This document shows, one piece after another, positions 1-8,980 of a DNA stretch of 50,425 nt. Source of the DNA: Magnetovibrio sp. PR-2 (GTDB lineage: Bacteria; Pseudomonadota; Alphaproteobacteria; Rhodospirillales; Magnetovibrionaceae). Each line of letters begins with the position of its first letter. The stretch's first letter is position 1. The notes under the pieces were generated by a model that was not told the origin of the DNA, did not search any database, and saw only the letters and a list, made by a program, of their open reading frames with translations. The position numbers were made by a program, and so were the translations under genes. The stretch lies in NCBI RefSeq assembly GCF_036689815.1, contig NZ_JBAHUR010000017.1:1-50425 (forward strand), in the 5' to 3' direction.

Positions 1-9
1 AAAGTGCAC

Positions 10-41
10 AAAAAAGGCGGAGCCCAAAAGCTCCGCCTTTT
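10..41 (-). terminator. Rho-independent terminator of the ilv operon
   Basis: The arms GGCGGAGC (16-23) and GCTCCGCC (30-37) form a perfect 8-bp stem with a 6-nt loop. Read on the minus strand the stem is followed by a run of T (complement of the A-run at 11-15). It lies 26 nt after the ilvC stop codon. The short T-run on the other strand could make it bidirectional. Confidence 0.85.
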
Positions 42-66
42 AATCTTCGGATCGAAGAGAAAGAAC

Positions 67-1128
<1,062 letters not shown>

Positions 1129-1137
1129 TCAAAATGG

Positions 1138-1689
1138 TTAGTCTTGCCCAGCCATGCTTTCCGGCCCGCGGGCAATAGCCACCACACCTGTGCGGGAAAG
1201 ATCCACAAGGCCCAGCGGCTTCATCAGTTCAATAAATGCGTTGAGCTTTTCGGTGTCCCCGACAATCTCAAACACAAAACTTTCCGTGGTGGCGTCCACC
1301 GGACGGGCACGGAAGATGTCGGCGATGCGCAGCGCTTCAACGCGCTTATCGCCGACACCGTCAACTTTAACCAGCGCCAATTCACGCTCCACCGACGGAC
1401 CTTCTATGGTCAAGTCCGACACGCTGTGAATGGGAACCAAACGGCCCAACTGCGCCTTGATCTGTTCGATGATCATGGCCGTGCCGGACGTCACGATGGT
1501 GATGCGCGACAAACCTTGGCGGTGACGGGTTTCAGCCACCGTCAAGCTTTCGATGTTGTAGCCGCGCCCCGAAAACAAACCGATGACGCGCGCAAGCACG
1601 CCCGGTTCGTTGTCCACCAAGACGGAAATGGTGTGGGTGCGAACTTCTTCGTTTAGAGTATTTTCGCCGTAGATGCTGGTCGTCGCCAT
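1138..1689 (-). CDS. ilvN: acetolactate synthase small (regulatory) subunit
   Basis: Regulatory subunit of acetohydroxyacid synthase: it stimulates the large subunit and confers valine feedback inhibition through an N-terminal ACT domain (THTISVLVDNEPGVLARVIG, about residues 19-38), followed by the C-terminal small-subunit domain. The length of 183 aa is normal. An upstream GTG at 1698 is in frame, but the GAGGAG ribosome site would abut it; GAGGAG sits 8 nt before the ATG at 1689, so that start was chosen. It lies 24 nt after ilvB and 51 nt before ilvC. The symbol ilvH is used for the same family in some alphaproteobacteria. Confidence 0.96.
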   Translation of the reverse strand: MATTSIYGENTLNEEVRTHTISVLVDNEPGVLARVIGLFSGRGYNIESLTVAETRHRQGLSRITIVTSGTAMIIEQIKAQLGRLVPIHSVSDLTIEGPSVERELALVKVDGVGDKRVEALRIADIFRARPVDATTESFVFEIVGDTEKLNAFIELMKPLGLVDLSRTGVVAIARGPESMAGQD

Positions 1690-1713
1690 GTTATTCACTC
1701 CTCAATTCCGTCT

Positions 1714-3477
1714 TTACACCAGCACCATACCTTCTTCGCCGATGGCGTTTTCGGTATCGACATCTGCGCCGAAGATCATTTCGTTGTGCGCTGCGCCCGA
1801 CGGAATCATCGGGAAGCAGTTTTCTTCCGGCGCAACGGCGATTTCGCAAATCACCGTATCGTCGGTTTCGATCATTTTGGTCAGCACGTCGTCCAGCTCT
1901 TCGGGCTTGGTGGCACGAAGACCCGTAGCGCCGAAGCTTTCGGCCAGTTTGACGAAGTCCGGCAACGCTTCCATATAGCTTTCGGAATAACGCGAGCCAT
2001 GCAGCAGTTCTTGCCACTGACGCACCATGCCCATGTACTGGTTGTTGAGGATCAAGATTTTAACCGGCAGCTTGTACTGCACCATGGTCGAAATTTCTTG
2101 AATGTTCATCATGGTCGAAGCTTCGCCCGCAATGTCCACCACCAGCGCATCCGGATGTGCCACCTGCACACCCATGGCGGCCGGCAGGCCGTAGCCCATG
2201 GTGCCCAGTCCACCGGACGTCATCCAGTGCTTTGGCTTTTCGAACGTAAAGTGCTGCGCCGCCCACATTTGGTGTTGGCCCACCTCGGTGGTGATGTACA
2301 CGTCTTTGCGGGTTTTGGTCAGCTCATACAAACGCTGAATAGCTTCTTGCGGCTTGATGACTTTTTTGTCTTTTTGGTACGCCAAGCAATCCTTCGCGCG
2401 CCAATCTTCGATTTGCTTCCACCAAGACTTTAGTGCCTTTTGATCGACCTTGGCTTGGCTCGCGCGCCAGACCTTGATCATGTCTTCCAGCACATGGGCC
2501 ACATCGCCGATGATGGGCAAATCGACCGCAACACTTTTGTTGATGGAGCTGGGGTCGATGTCGATGTGGATTTTTTTGGAGTTTGGACTAAACGCATCCA
2601 GGCGCCCCGTAATCCGGTCGTCGAAACGCGCACCGATACAAATCATCACGTCGCAATCGTGCATCGACATATTGGCTTCGTACGTGCCATGCATGCCCAG
2701 CATGCCCAGGAACTGTTTGTCGGAACCGGGATAAGCCCCCAGCCCCATCAACGTCAAGGTGATGGGAAAGCCTGTCAGTTGCGTGAACTGGGTCAGCAAT
2801 TGCGTTGCACCCGTGCCAGAGTTCACCACACCTCCACCGGCGTAGATGATCGGCTTTTTGGCTTTGGCCATCATCTTGACGGCTTCTTTGATGGCCGCCG
2901 TGTCGCCTTTGATTTGCGGGTTGTAGCTCTTGTGTTTGACCTTGGTGGGCGGCGTGTACGCACCCAAATCCATCAGCACGTCCTTGGGCAGGTCAATAAC
3001 GACCGGACCCGGACGACCGGTCTGGGCCACATAAAACGCTTCATGCATGATGCGCGGCAAGTCGGCAATGTCTTTGACCAAGTAATTGTGCTTGGTGCAC
3101 GGACGCGTGATGCCCGTGGTGTCGGCTTCTTGGAAAGCATCGTTGCCGATCAGGTGCGTCGGCACTTGGCCGCACAAGCACACCAATGGCACGGAATCCA
3201 ACATAGCATCCAACAAGCCGGTCACCGCATTGGTCGCACCGGGGCCGGACGTCACCAAGACGCAGCCCACTTTACCGGTGGAGCGCGCATAGCCTTCGGC
3301 TGCGTGCACGGCACCGCCTTCTTGACGCACCAAAATGTGGCGTAGCTTGTTCTGTTTGAAAATCTCGTCATAGATGGGTAGGACAGCGCCACCGGGATAT
3401 CCAAATACGAATTCAACGCCTTGGTCTTGCAAGGCTTTGATTACGATCTCCGATCCGGTCATTTCGTCTTTTGACAT
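1714..3477 (-). CDS. ilvB: acetolactate synthase large (catalytic) subunit
   Basis: ThDP- and FAD-dependent enzyme that condenses pyruvate with pyruvate or 2-oxobutyrate, the first common step of branched-chain amino acid synthesis. The protein has 587 aa in the usual order: ThDP pyrimidine domain with FGYPGGAVLPIYDE and the catalytic Glu in VRQEGGAVHAAEGYAR, central FAD domain, and C-terminal ThDP diphosphate-binding domain with GEAS...NIQE and NNQYMGMVRQWQE. The start at 3477 (MSKDEMTG) follows AGAGGAC closely. The reading frame stays open upstream, with in-frame ATGs at 3540 and 3621; 3540 would give a 21-residue extension but has a weak ribosome site. The symbol ilvI is equally used. Confidence 0.97.
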   Translation of the reverse strand: MSKDEMTGSEIVIKALQDQGVEFVFGYPGGAVLPIYDEIFKQNKLRHILVRQEGGAVHAAEGYARSTGKVGCVLVTSGPGATNAVTGLLDAMLDSVPLVCLCGQVPTHLIGNDAFQEADTTGITRPCTKHNYLVKDIADLPRIMHEAFYVAQTGRPGPVVIDLPKDVLMDLGAYTPPTKVKHKSYNPQIKGDTAAIKEAVKMMAKAKKPIIYAGGGVVNSGTGATQLLTQFTQLTGFPITLTLMGLGAYPGSDKQFLGMLGMHGTYEANMSMHDCDVMICIGARFDDRITGRLDAFSPNSKKIHIDIDPSSINKSVAVDLPIIGDVAHVLEDMIKVWRASQAKVDQKALKSWWKQIEDWRAKDCLAYQKDKKVIKPQEAIQRLYELTKTRKDVYITTEVGQHQMWAAQHFTFEKPKHWMTSGGLGTMGYGLPAAMGVQVAHPDALVVDIAGEASTMMNIQEISTMVQYKLPVKILILNNQYMGMVRQWQELLHGSRYSESYMEALPDFVKLAESFGATGLRATKPEELDDVLTKMIETDDTVICEIAVAPEENCFPMIPSGAAHNEMIFGADVDTENAIGEEGMVLV

Positions 3478-3551
3478 AGCGTCCTCTTTGATTTCACCCG
3501 TGGCTTTTGTGAGAGGCCACTTGGGGTCTGTTCTACTCATCTTCAATGTTG

Positions 3552-3621
3552 TTGGGGCGGCCCACACAAACGTGAAGAATGCTTGTGTGGGCCCAGCCCG
3601 AACGCAGATGGGCCGCCCCAA
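3552..3621 (-). promoter_or_regulatory. structured leader of ilvB, candidate attenuator
   Basis: The untranslated stretch before ilvB contains three mutually complementary arms. The outer pair TTGGGGCGGCCCA (3552-3564) and TGGGCCGCCCCAA (3609-3621) is a perfect 13-bp inverted repeat. Inside, GGCCCACACAAAC (3559-3571) pairs with GCTTGTGTGGGCC (3581-3593) with one G-U pair. The two helices share arm 3559-3564 and so exclude each other in part, as in attenuators. No T-run follows, and no leader peptide rich in Leu/Ile/Val codons was found, so the mechanism is inference. Confidence 0.45.
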
Positions 3622-3660
3622 AAGGGCGGGCCCACGTGCAAGAGAAGGGAAACTAGACGT

Positions 3661-4647
3661 TCACGTCTGTTCGGTCAACAAAAACTGATGAACAAATGAA
3701 AAGATTTCTTCGCGAAAGCTTTCCGAATATTGCGCAGAGATCACATGGGCTTCGGGGATTTGCGAACGCAGCCATGTGAGCTGGCGTTTGGCGTAGTTTC
3801 TGGACACCTGTTTGGCCTTGGAAACTGCGGCTTCCAGCTCCATTTCGCTGCGGAGATAAGCGGCCAATTCAGGCACGCCTAAGGCCTTCATCAAGGGCTT
3901 GTCCGGATCAATATTCAGGGGCAAAAGGGCGCGCACCTCATCCAGGCCGCCATGGTCCACCATCCAATCGAAGCGTTTTTCGATTCCGTCATAGAGTTTT
4001 TGACGATCCGGGATCAGCGCAATGTGCGCAAATCGCACGTTTTGTAAGAGCGCAATGCGCGGCTCATCTTGCCAGTCCGAAAACGCGCGCTCGGTGGCAG
4101 TGCTGACTTCCCACGCGCGGATTAAACGCTGGGTGTCGCCTGCGGGTAGTTTTTCTGCACTTGCGGGGTCAAGCTTGGCGACTTCATGGCGAAACGCCTC
4201 CCCGCCCAAGTGTTCATGCAAAGCGCGGGCGTGTTCGCGGATTTCATCGGGCACTTCGGGGATGGGCGACAGACCCTCCACCAAGCTTTTGAGGTACATC
4301 CCCGTTCCGCCTGCGAGAATCGGCAAGCGGTTTTGGGCAAAACAGGCTTCAATTTGGGCCACGGCCATGTCGCACCACCGCCCGGCGGAGCACACTTCAT
4401 GGCCCGACAACACCCCAAAAAGCCTGTGCGGGACGCGGTTTTCGTCCTCAATCGAAGGGCGCGCGGAGATTATCCGCAATTCCTTGTAGACCTGTTGGGA
4501 ATCAGCGTTTATCACGGTCCCCGTAAAACGTTCGGCGACATCCATCGCCAGCGCCGATTTGCCACTGGCGGTCGGCCCGGCGACAATCAAGACCGGACGC
4601 CTCCCCTGCCCACTGTTGGGCGCTGAATTGGTGTCGTGTGCCGACAT
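3661..4647 (-). CDS. miaA: tRNA dimethylallyltransferase
   Basis: Transfers a dimethylallyl group to N6 of A37 in tRNAs reading UNN codons, the first step to ms2i6A. The protein has 328 aa. The P-loop GPTASGKS lies at residues 24-31, followed by the family motifs DSQQVYKEL, LAGGTGMYLKSL and the C-terminal RNYAKRQLTWLR region that holds tRNA. The start was set at 4647 because homology begins soon after; an ORF continues upstream but is only the antisense of serB. Its ATG overlaps that of divergent serB (shared CATG at 4645-4648). A GGTGAG lies about 10 nt upstream, inside serB. Confidence 0.96.
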   Translation of the reverse strand: MSAHDTNSAPNSGQGRRPVLIVAGPTASGKSALAMDVAERFTGTVINADSQQVYKELRIISARPSIEDENRVPHRLFGVLSGHEVCSAGRWCDMAVAQIEACFAQNRLPILAGGTGMYLKSLVEGLSPIPEVPDEIREHARALHEHLGGEAFRHEVAKLDPASAEKLPAGDTQRLIRAWEVSTATERAFSDWQDEPRIALLQNVRFAHIALIPDRQKLYDGIEKRFDWMVDHGGLDEVRALLPLNIDPDKPLMKALGVPELAAYLRSEMELEAAVSKAKQVSRNYAKRQLTWLRSQIPEAHVISAQYSESFREEIFSFVHQFLLTEQT

Positions 4648-5542
4648 GGACAACGTACTCACCCTGATCACGCATCCTGACGACAGGACACTCAGCTCTG
4701 CAGACGTTGACCTGGCCCGCAAAGCGTTAAACGAATTGGGCACGGAAACTTCCGGCCCGGATTGGCTGGCAGACCATGAAGCCTGCGACATCGCGTTTGA
4801 AAACGTATCACACGCCGAAGCCGAAGCCACCGTGCGCCAAGCCTTGGACAACCTGCCCATTGATGTGATCGCGCAAACGACGCTCCGGCGCAAGAAAAAG
4901 CTGATCATTGCCGATATGGACAGTACCATCGTCAATGGCGAGACTTTGGACGATTTGGCTGAATTTGCCGGCGTCAAAGACAAAATCTCTGCCATCACAG
5001 CCCGCGCCATGGAAGGTGAGCTGGACTTTTTTGAAGCGCTGAAAGCCCGCGTCGCCATGCTGGAAGGTTTGTCCGAACAGTTCCTGATTGAGACCATGGA
5101 CGCGGTTCAGCTCAACCCCGGCGCCAAAGAATTGATCCGCACCATGAAAGCGGGCGGTGCATTCACGGCGCTGATTTCAGGTGGCTTTTCGTTCTTCACC
5201 GACCGCGTGCGCCAAGACATCGGCTTTGATATGTCCTTGGGCAACCGATTGAACATCCAAAAAGGTGTGCTCACGGGCAAGGTCGTGCCGCCCGTGGTGA
5301 CCAAGGACACCAAGCTCGAAATGCTTATAGACATGGCCGCTCAGCAAGAGCTGGGCATGAAAGACACGCTGGCCATCGGCGACGGGGCCAACGATGTGCC
5401 CATGTTGAGAGACGCAGGCATGGGCATTGCTTACCACGGCCACAAGGTCGCACGCGAAAACGCAAACGCCCGCCTGGACCACGGTGTCCTGACGGGCGCG
5501 CTGTTTATTCAAGGCTATCGCCGCGACGAATTTGTCGCTTAG
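4646..5542 (+). CDS. serB: phosphoserine phosphatase
   Basis: Last step of serine synthesis: hydrolysis of O-phosphoserine. It is a HAD-superfamily enzyme of 298 aa with a short N-terminal ACT-like region (residues 1-80). The catalytic motif is DMDST with Asp90 and Asp92; the Ser of [11 protein letters not shown] is motif II and [10 protein letters not shown] is motif IV. The start at 4646 is the only Met before the catalytic motif that keeps the N-terminal domain. No clear ribosome site precedes it, possibly because the start overlaps that of miaA. Its stop overlaps the stop of the converging acuI-like gene by 4 nt (TTAG). Confidence 0.96.
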   Translation: MDNVLTLITHPDDRTLSSADVDLARKALNELGTETSGPDWLADHEACDIAFENVSHAEAEATVRQALDNLPIDVIAQTTLRRKKKLIIADMDSTIVNGETLDDLAEFAGVKDKISAITARAMEGELDFFEALKARVAMLEGLSEQFLIETMDAVQLNPGAKELIRTMKAGGAFTALISGGFSFFTDRVRQDIGFDMSLGNRLNIQKGVLTGKVVPPVVTKDTKLEMLIDMAAQQELGMKDTLAIGDGANDVPMLRDAGMGIAYHGHKVARENANARLDHGVLTGALFIQGYRRDEFVA

Positions 5543-6522
5543 TCGTTCACATCCACAACCACACGACCGCGAATGTTTCCGGCCATTTGGTCTTTGGCGT
5601 AATCGATAGCGTCGGCCAAGGCGATTTCGCTCATGATCTCTTCTAAGTGCACCGGGTCCAAATCGCGGGCCAAGTTGCTCCAGGCCTGTAGGCGTTTTTC
5701 TTTGGGTGCATAGACGCTGTCCACACCCGCCAAAGTCACGCCGCGCAAAATGAACGGCATCACGGTTGCGGGCAGATCGAAGCCCTGTGCCAGACCGCAC
5801 GCAGCGACCGTGCCGCCGTACTGGGTCGTTGCGCATGCGTTCGCCAAGGTGTGAGAGCCCACGGCGTCCACCACACCGGACCAACGTTCTTTGCCCAAAG
5901 GCTTGCCTTTTTCCGACAGCTCTTTGCGATCCATCACGTCCGCAGCGCCCAAGCCTTTCAAATAGTCAGCCTGTTCGTCCGGGCGGCCCGTGGAGGCCAC
6001 GACCTTAAAGCCGCGTTCCGCCAGCAACGTGATGGCGACGGAGCCCACACCGCCTGCAGCACCTGTGACCAAGATTTCACCTTGGTCCGGGGCAACGCCG
6101 TGCGCTTCCAAGGCCATGACACACAGTTCTGCGGTGTAGCCTGCCGTGCCGATGGCCATGGCTTGCTTGGCGTTAAACGCATCCGGCAACGGCACCAACC
6201 AGTCGCCTTTGACGGATGCTTTTTCCGCCAAGCCACCCCAATGCCCTTCACCAACACCCCAGCCGTTCAAGACGACCTTGTCGCCCGGTTTGTAATCGGG
6301 GTGAGAGCTTTCTTCGACCGAGCCCGCAAAGTCGATGCCCGGCACCATGGGGAATTTGCGAACCACTGGAGATGCCCCTGTGATCGCCAGGCTGTCTTTG
6401 TAGTTCATGGTGGAATAGTCCACTTTGACCAAGACATCACCTTCGGGGAGGTCTGCTTCTTTTACGTCAGCCACATTGGCGGCGTAGGTGTCGTTTTCGT
6501 TGGTGATTAAAATTGCTTTCAT
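5539..6522 (-). CDS. acuI: acrylyl-CoA reductase (NADPH), AcuI/YhdH family
   Basis: Medium-chain dehydrogenase/reductase of 327 aa without structural zinc. The family reduces toxic acryloyl-CoA to propionyl-CoA with NADPH. Visible are the N-terminal GroES-like domain ([26 protein letters not shown]) and the nucleotide motif [11 protein letters not shown]. It is the last gene of a three-gene minus-strand operon with a TetR-type regulator and an AhpD-like protein. That matches the known acuR-acuI pairing in DMSP/acrylate metabolism, which supports AcuI over a generic quinone oxidoreductase. No DMSP lyase is visible in the window. Confidence 0.88.
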   Translation of the reverse strand: MKAILITNENDTYAANVADVKEADLPEGDVLVKVDYSTMNYKDSLAITGASPVVRKFPMVPGIDFAGSVEESSHPDYKPGDKVVLNGWGVGEGHWGGLAEKASVKGDWLVPLPDAFNAKQAMAIGTAGYTAELCVMALEAHGVAPDQGEILVTGAAGGVGSVAITLLAERGFKVVASTGRPDEQADYLKGLGAADVMDRKELSEKGKPLGKERWSGVVDAVGSHTLANACATTQYGGTVAACGLAQGFDLPATVMPFILRGVTLAGVDSVYAPKEKRLQAWSNLARDLDPVHLEEIMSEIALADAIDYAKDQMAGNIRGRVVVDVND

Positions 6523-6550
6523 GGTGGAGGTCCTTGTTCAACGTGGCGCG

Positions 6551-7120
6551 TTAGCTGCGCCCCAATGTGTAAAATTCATCGTTCGGGCGCATGGAGGTAA
6601 AGTTCGCCATGCGGTTCGAAAGTCCAAAGAATGCGGTGATGCCCGCGATGTCCCAAATGTCTTCGTCGCTGAAACCGTGATTGCGAAGACCCTCAAAATC
6701 TTCGTCGCCAATAGACGGAGCATCCAGTGAAACTTTCAGGGCAAAATCCAACATGGCGCGTTGGCGCGCCGTGATATCGGCCTTGCGATAGTTCACCGCG
6801 ACTTGGTCAGCGATCAAGGGATCCTTTGCGCGCACCCGCAAGATCGCACCGTGCGCTACGACACAATACTGGCAGTTGTTTGCACCAGATGTCGCCGTGA
6901 CAATCATTTCCATCTCCGCCTTCGTCAGACCACTGTCCTTTTCCATCAAAGCATCGTGGTAAGCGAAGAACGCCCGGAATTCATCGGGACGGTGGGCCAG
7001 CACCAAAAAGACATTGGGGATAAATCCAGCCTTGTCCTGAACGGCCAAAATACGTTCTTTGATGTCGTCCGCCAGTGCGTTGATGTCAGGCACCGGGTAA
7101 CGGCTGATGGGTTTGTTCAT
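6551..7120 (-). CDS. AhpD-like peroxidase-related protein (carboxymuconolactone decarboxylase fold)
   Basis: The protein has 189 aa and belongs to the all-helical CMD/AhpD superfamily. The redox motif CQYC (Cys83, Cys86) is followed by VVAH with His90, the AhpD proton-relay arrangement, so a thiol-peroxidase or related redox role is likely. The start at 7120 (MNKPISRY) was chosen because its ATG overlaps the TGA of the upstream regulator as ATGA, a mark of translational coupling. It ends 28 nt before acuI. The natural substrate is unknown; a part in handling reactive acrylate-type electrophiles is inference from the operon. Confidence 0.88.
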   Translation of the reverse strand: MNKPISRYPVPDINALADDIKERILAVQDKAGFIPNVFLVLAHRPDEFRAFFAYHDALMEKDSGLTKAEMEMIVTATSGANNCQYCVVAHGAILRVRAKDPLIADQVAVNYRKADITARQRAMLDFALKVSLDAPSIGDEDFEGLRNHGFSDEDIWDIAGITAFFGLSNRMANFTSMRPNDEFYTLGRS

Positions 7121-7773
7121 GTCATACGCCCCTTTGACAATTGTGCAAAAAATGCATTTGCGAAAACATCCAGTGGGGCGTTGGAGCGCACCAACTTGGC
7201 GCGCAAAATCGCACCCTCCCAACCGATCCAGAAAAATGCGGCGAGCTCAGTGCAGTTCGCGTCCCGGGACAATTCACCCGCGTCGCGCGCCAGGACCAAG
7301 CACGCTTTGATGCGCGCCTGCCAATCCTTGAACACCGCTTCCAATTGCGCGCGAAACACGTCGTGCGTGCCGCCCAGCTCTTGGCCCAAATTGCCGATCA
7401 AGCACCCCCGGCGAAAATCGTGGCGCGACATGCCGTCTTTGGCATCGTCGATAAAATTCTGCAACCGCTGCAAGGGCGTGAATTGATCATTCAGCAATGA
7501 CTTATCCAGCTTGTCAGAGAAGTAATTGGCGTAACCCTCAATCACGGCTAGGCCAAAATCGTCTTTGCTCTTGAAATAGTGATAGAACGACCCCTTGGGC
7601 ACGCCGACAGCCTTCAAGGTTTTGTCCAACCCCGTACTGGCATAGCCGTGCTCGGTCAAAAGCTCGATCCCTTTTCGCACCAAACGTTCACGCGTCACGG
7701 CTTGCCCACCAGCCTTTGGCGGGCGTCCGCGTTTGCGTTTTTTGGGGGCCGATTGGAGCGTTTCTAAGGTCAT
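7117..7773 (-). CDS. acuR: TetR-family repressor, AcuR-like
   Basis: The protein has 218 aa. A basic tail (KKRKRGRPPK, residues 11-20) precedes a TetR helix-turn-helix whose recognition part contains VGVPKGSFYHYFKSKDD. The C-terminal ligand domain includes RRGCLIGNLGQELG, typical of the AcuR/YxaF-like C-terminal family. It heads the operon with the AhpD-like gene and acuI, so it most likely represses its own operon and responds to acrylate or acryloyl-CoA. An inverted repeat lies 12-26 nt before its start. No strong ribosome site is visible. The acuR assignment rests on context and family resemblance. Confidence 0.8.
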   Translation of the reverse strand: MTLETLQSAPKKRKRGRPPKAGGQAVTRERLVRKGIELLTEHGYASTGLDKTLKAVGVPKGSFYHYFKSKDDFGLAVIEGYANYFSDKLDKSLLNDQFTPLQRLQNFIDDAKDGMSRHDFRRGCLIGNLGQELGGTHDVFRAQLEAVFKDWQARIKACLVLARDAGELSRDANCTELAAFFWIGWEGAILRAKLVRSNAPLDVFANAFFAQLSKGRMT

Positions 7774-7784
7774 GTTGGTATTAT

Positions 7785-7799
7785 TAGACCAATCGTCTA
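7785..7799. promoter_or_regulatory. candidate AcuR/TetR operator
   Basis: TAGAC (7785-7789) and GTCTA (7795-7799) form a perfect inverted repeat with a 5-nt spacer in a TA-rich setting (TATTAGAC...GTCTATTA). The site lies just upstream of the acuR start codon, where binding would block transcription or ribosome access. Confidence 0.5.
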
Positions 7800-7879
7800 T
7801 TAAATGTCAATATTGATCTTTACCCCAGGAGTTCGTTAGTCTTATTGGACACACACGCCAGACGACCAAATGGATAATC

Positions 7880-8932
7880 ATGACCGACGCGCCCACGCCC
7901 CCCGATGATGCTCCCGACGCGGGAGAAGCCCCTTCATCGCCTCAGGACGACAACAAGATTCCTGAGGTGATTGAGTTTAATCACCCCTTCTTTAGGTCCA
8001 TTGAAAAGACCGGCTTCAAGGTTTTGGAAGACACAAACGAAACCGTCATGACCATGATTTTGGATGACGGGGAAGTGACCCTGAAATTGGGCGGCATTAA
8101 GACCGAGCTTAAACTGAGTGACGACGACCCGGATGCCAAAATGCTCGACTACATCGCCAAAGGCTTGGAATTCGTTCGCGAACTGCACATTGGCGACAAG
8201 ATGCCAACAGAGCTCACCACGGGGCGCGCCTCGTGGGAGATCACCGAACTTCACAAAGCCGTTGCCCACAACCGGGTTACCATGCAGCTGGTGTCTTGGG
8301 TGTCTGGTGATGAGCATCTCATCACGGACCCGACCGAATTGGAGCAAGTCGTCAACGACCCGACGACCAAAACCAAAATCAACGAAGCCTTTTCCAAAGC
8401 CGCCAAGGCGCTCAAAATTGGCGAAGACCGCCGCGAAGACGTGATCGCATTGATTTCCAACTTGGCTGAAGAATTGGCTTACATCGAAGCCTTGCGCGAT
8501 GCCTACCACGATGTCGAACACATCATCACGAGCGTTCTCAGACTGGAACAAAAGTACAAATCCGAACAAAGCGTGATGGATACGATCCAGCCGATCAAAC
8601 GCTTGCTCAAAATTGCCAACGACAGTTTCCAAATGAACTTCTTGGAACTGGATGCACAAACGGGTGAAATCTTATCCGCACTCAGCAACATCGCCCAGGT
8701 CACCCGCTTTATCCGCGAACACCGTGACGATTTGCATCGCCGCCTGTGGGCTTGGGAAGAGATCGCGGGCGATTGGCGTGACCACGATGTGAAGCGTTCG
8801 CGCAAATCGGAACAGTTGTTGGAAGAGCTCTATCACTTCCTCGCCCAACGCTTCTTACCCCGCAAAGAATGGGAGCTCTATTCCAAGGCGTTGGAAAACA
8901 CCAAGAAGCGCGCGACGGAAGTCATTTGGTAA
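7880..8932 (+). CDS. conserved-looking protein of unknown function
   Basis: I do not recognise this 350-aa protein. It has no signal peptide or membrane segment. The first 25 residues are acidic and rich in Pro and Asp, likely disordered. A mixed alpha/beta part follows (about 30-150), with VTLKLGGIKTELKLS. Residues 170-350 look helical and charged, perhaps coiled coil, with repeated Leu heptads around LEQKYKSEQSVMDTIQPIKRLLK and a Trp-rich stretch RRLWAWEEIAGDW near 290. It diverges from acuR and shares a terminator with converging trpB. Codon use matches neighbouring genes, so it is a genuine resident gene, probably cytoplasmic. Confidence 0.75.
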   Translation: MTDAPTPPDDAPDAGEAPSSPQDDNKIPEVIEFNHPFFRSIEKTGFKVLEDTNETVMTMILDDGEVTLKLGGIKTELKLSDDDPDAKMLDYIAKGLEFVRELHIGDKMPTELTTGRASWEITELHKAVAHNRVTMQLVSWVSGDEHLITDPTELEQVVNDPTTKTKINEAFSKAAKALKIGEDRREDVIALISNLAEELAYIEALRDAYHDVEHIITSVLRLEQKYKSEQSVMDTIQPIKRLLKIANDSFQMNFLELDAQTGEILSALSNIAQVTRFIREHRDDLHRRLWAWEEIAGDWRDHDVKRSRKSEQLLEELYHFLAQRFLPRKEWELYSKALENTKKRATEVIW

Positions 8933-8935
8933 CAA

Positions 8936-8968
8936 AAAAGGCCGATCCAAAGACCGGCCTTTTGTTTT
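8936..8968. terminator. bidirectional hairpin terminator
   Basis: GGCCG (8940-8944) pairs with CGGCC (8955-8959), flanked by A-runs on the left and TTTTGTTTTT on the right. It sits between two converging genes and can end both transcripts. Confidence 0.8.
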
Positions 8969-8980
8969 TCCGGACGGAGC

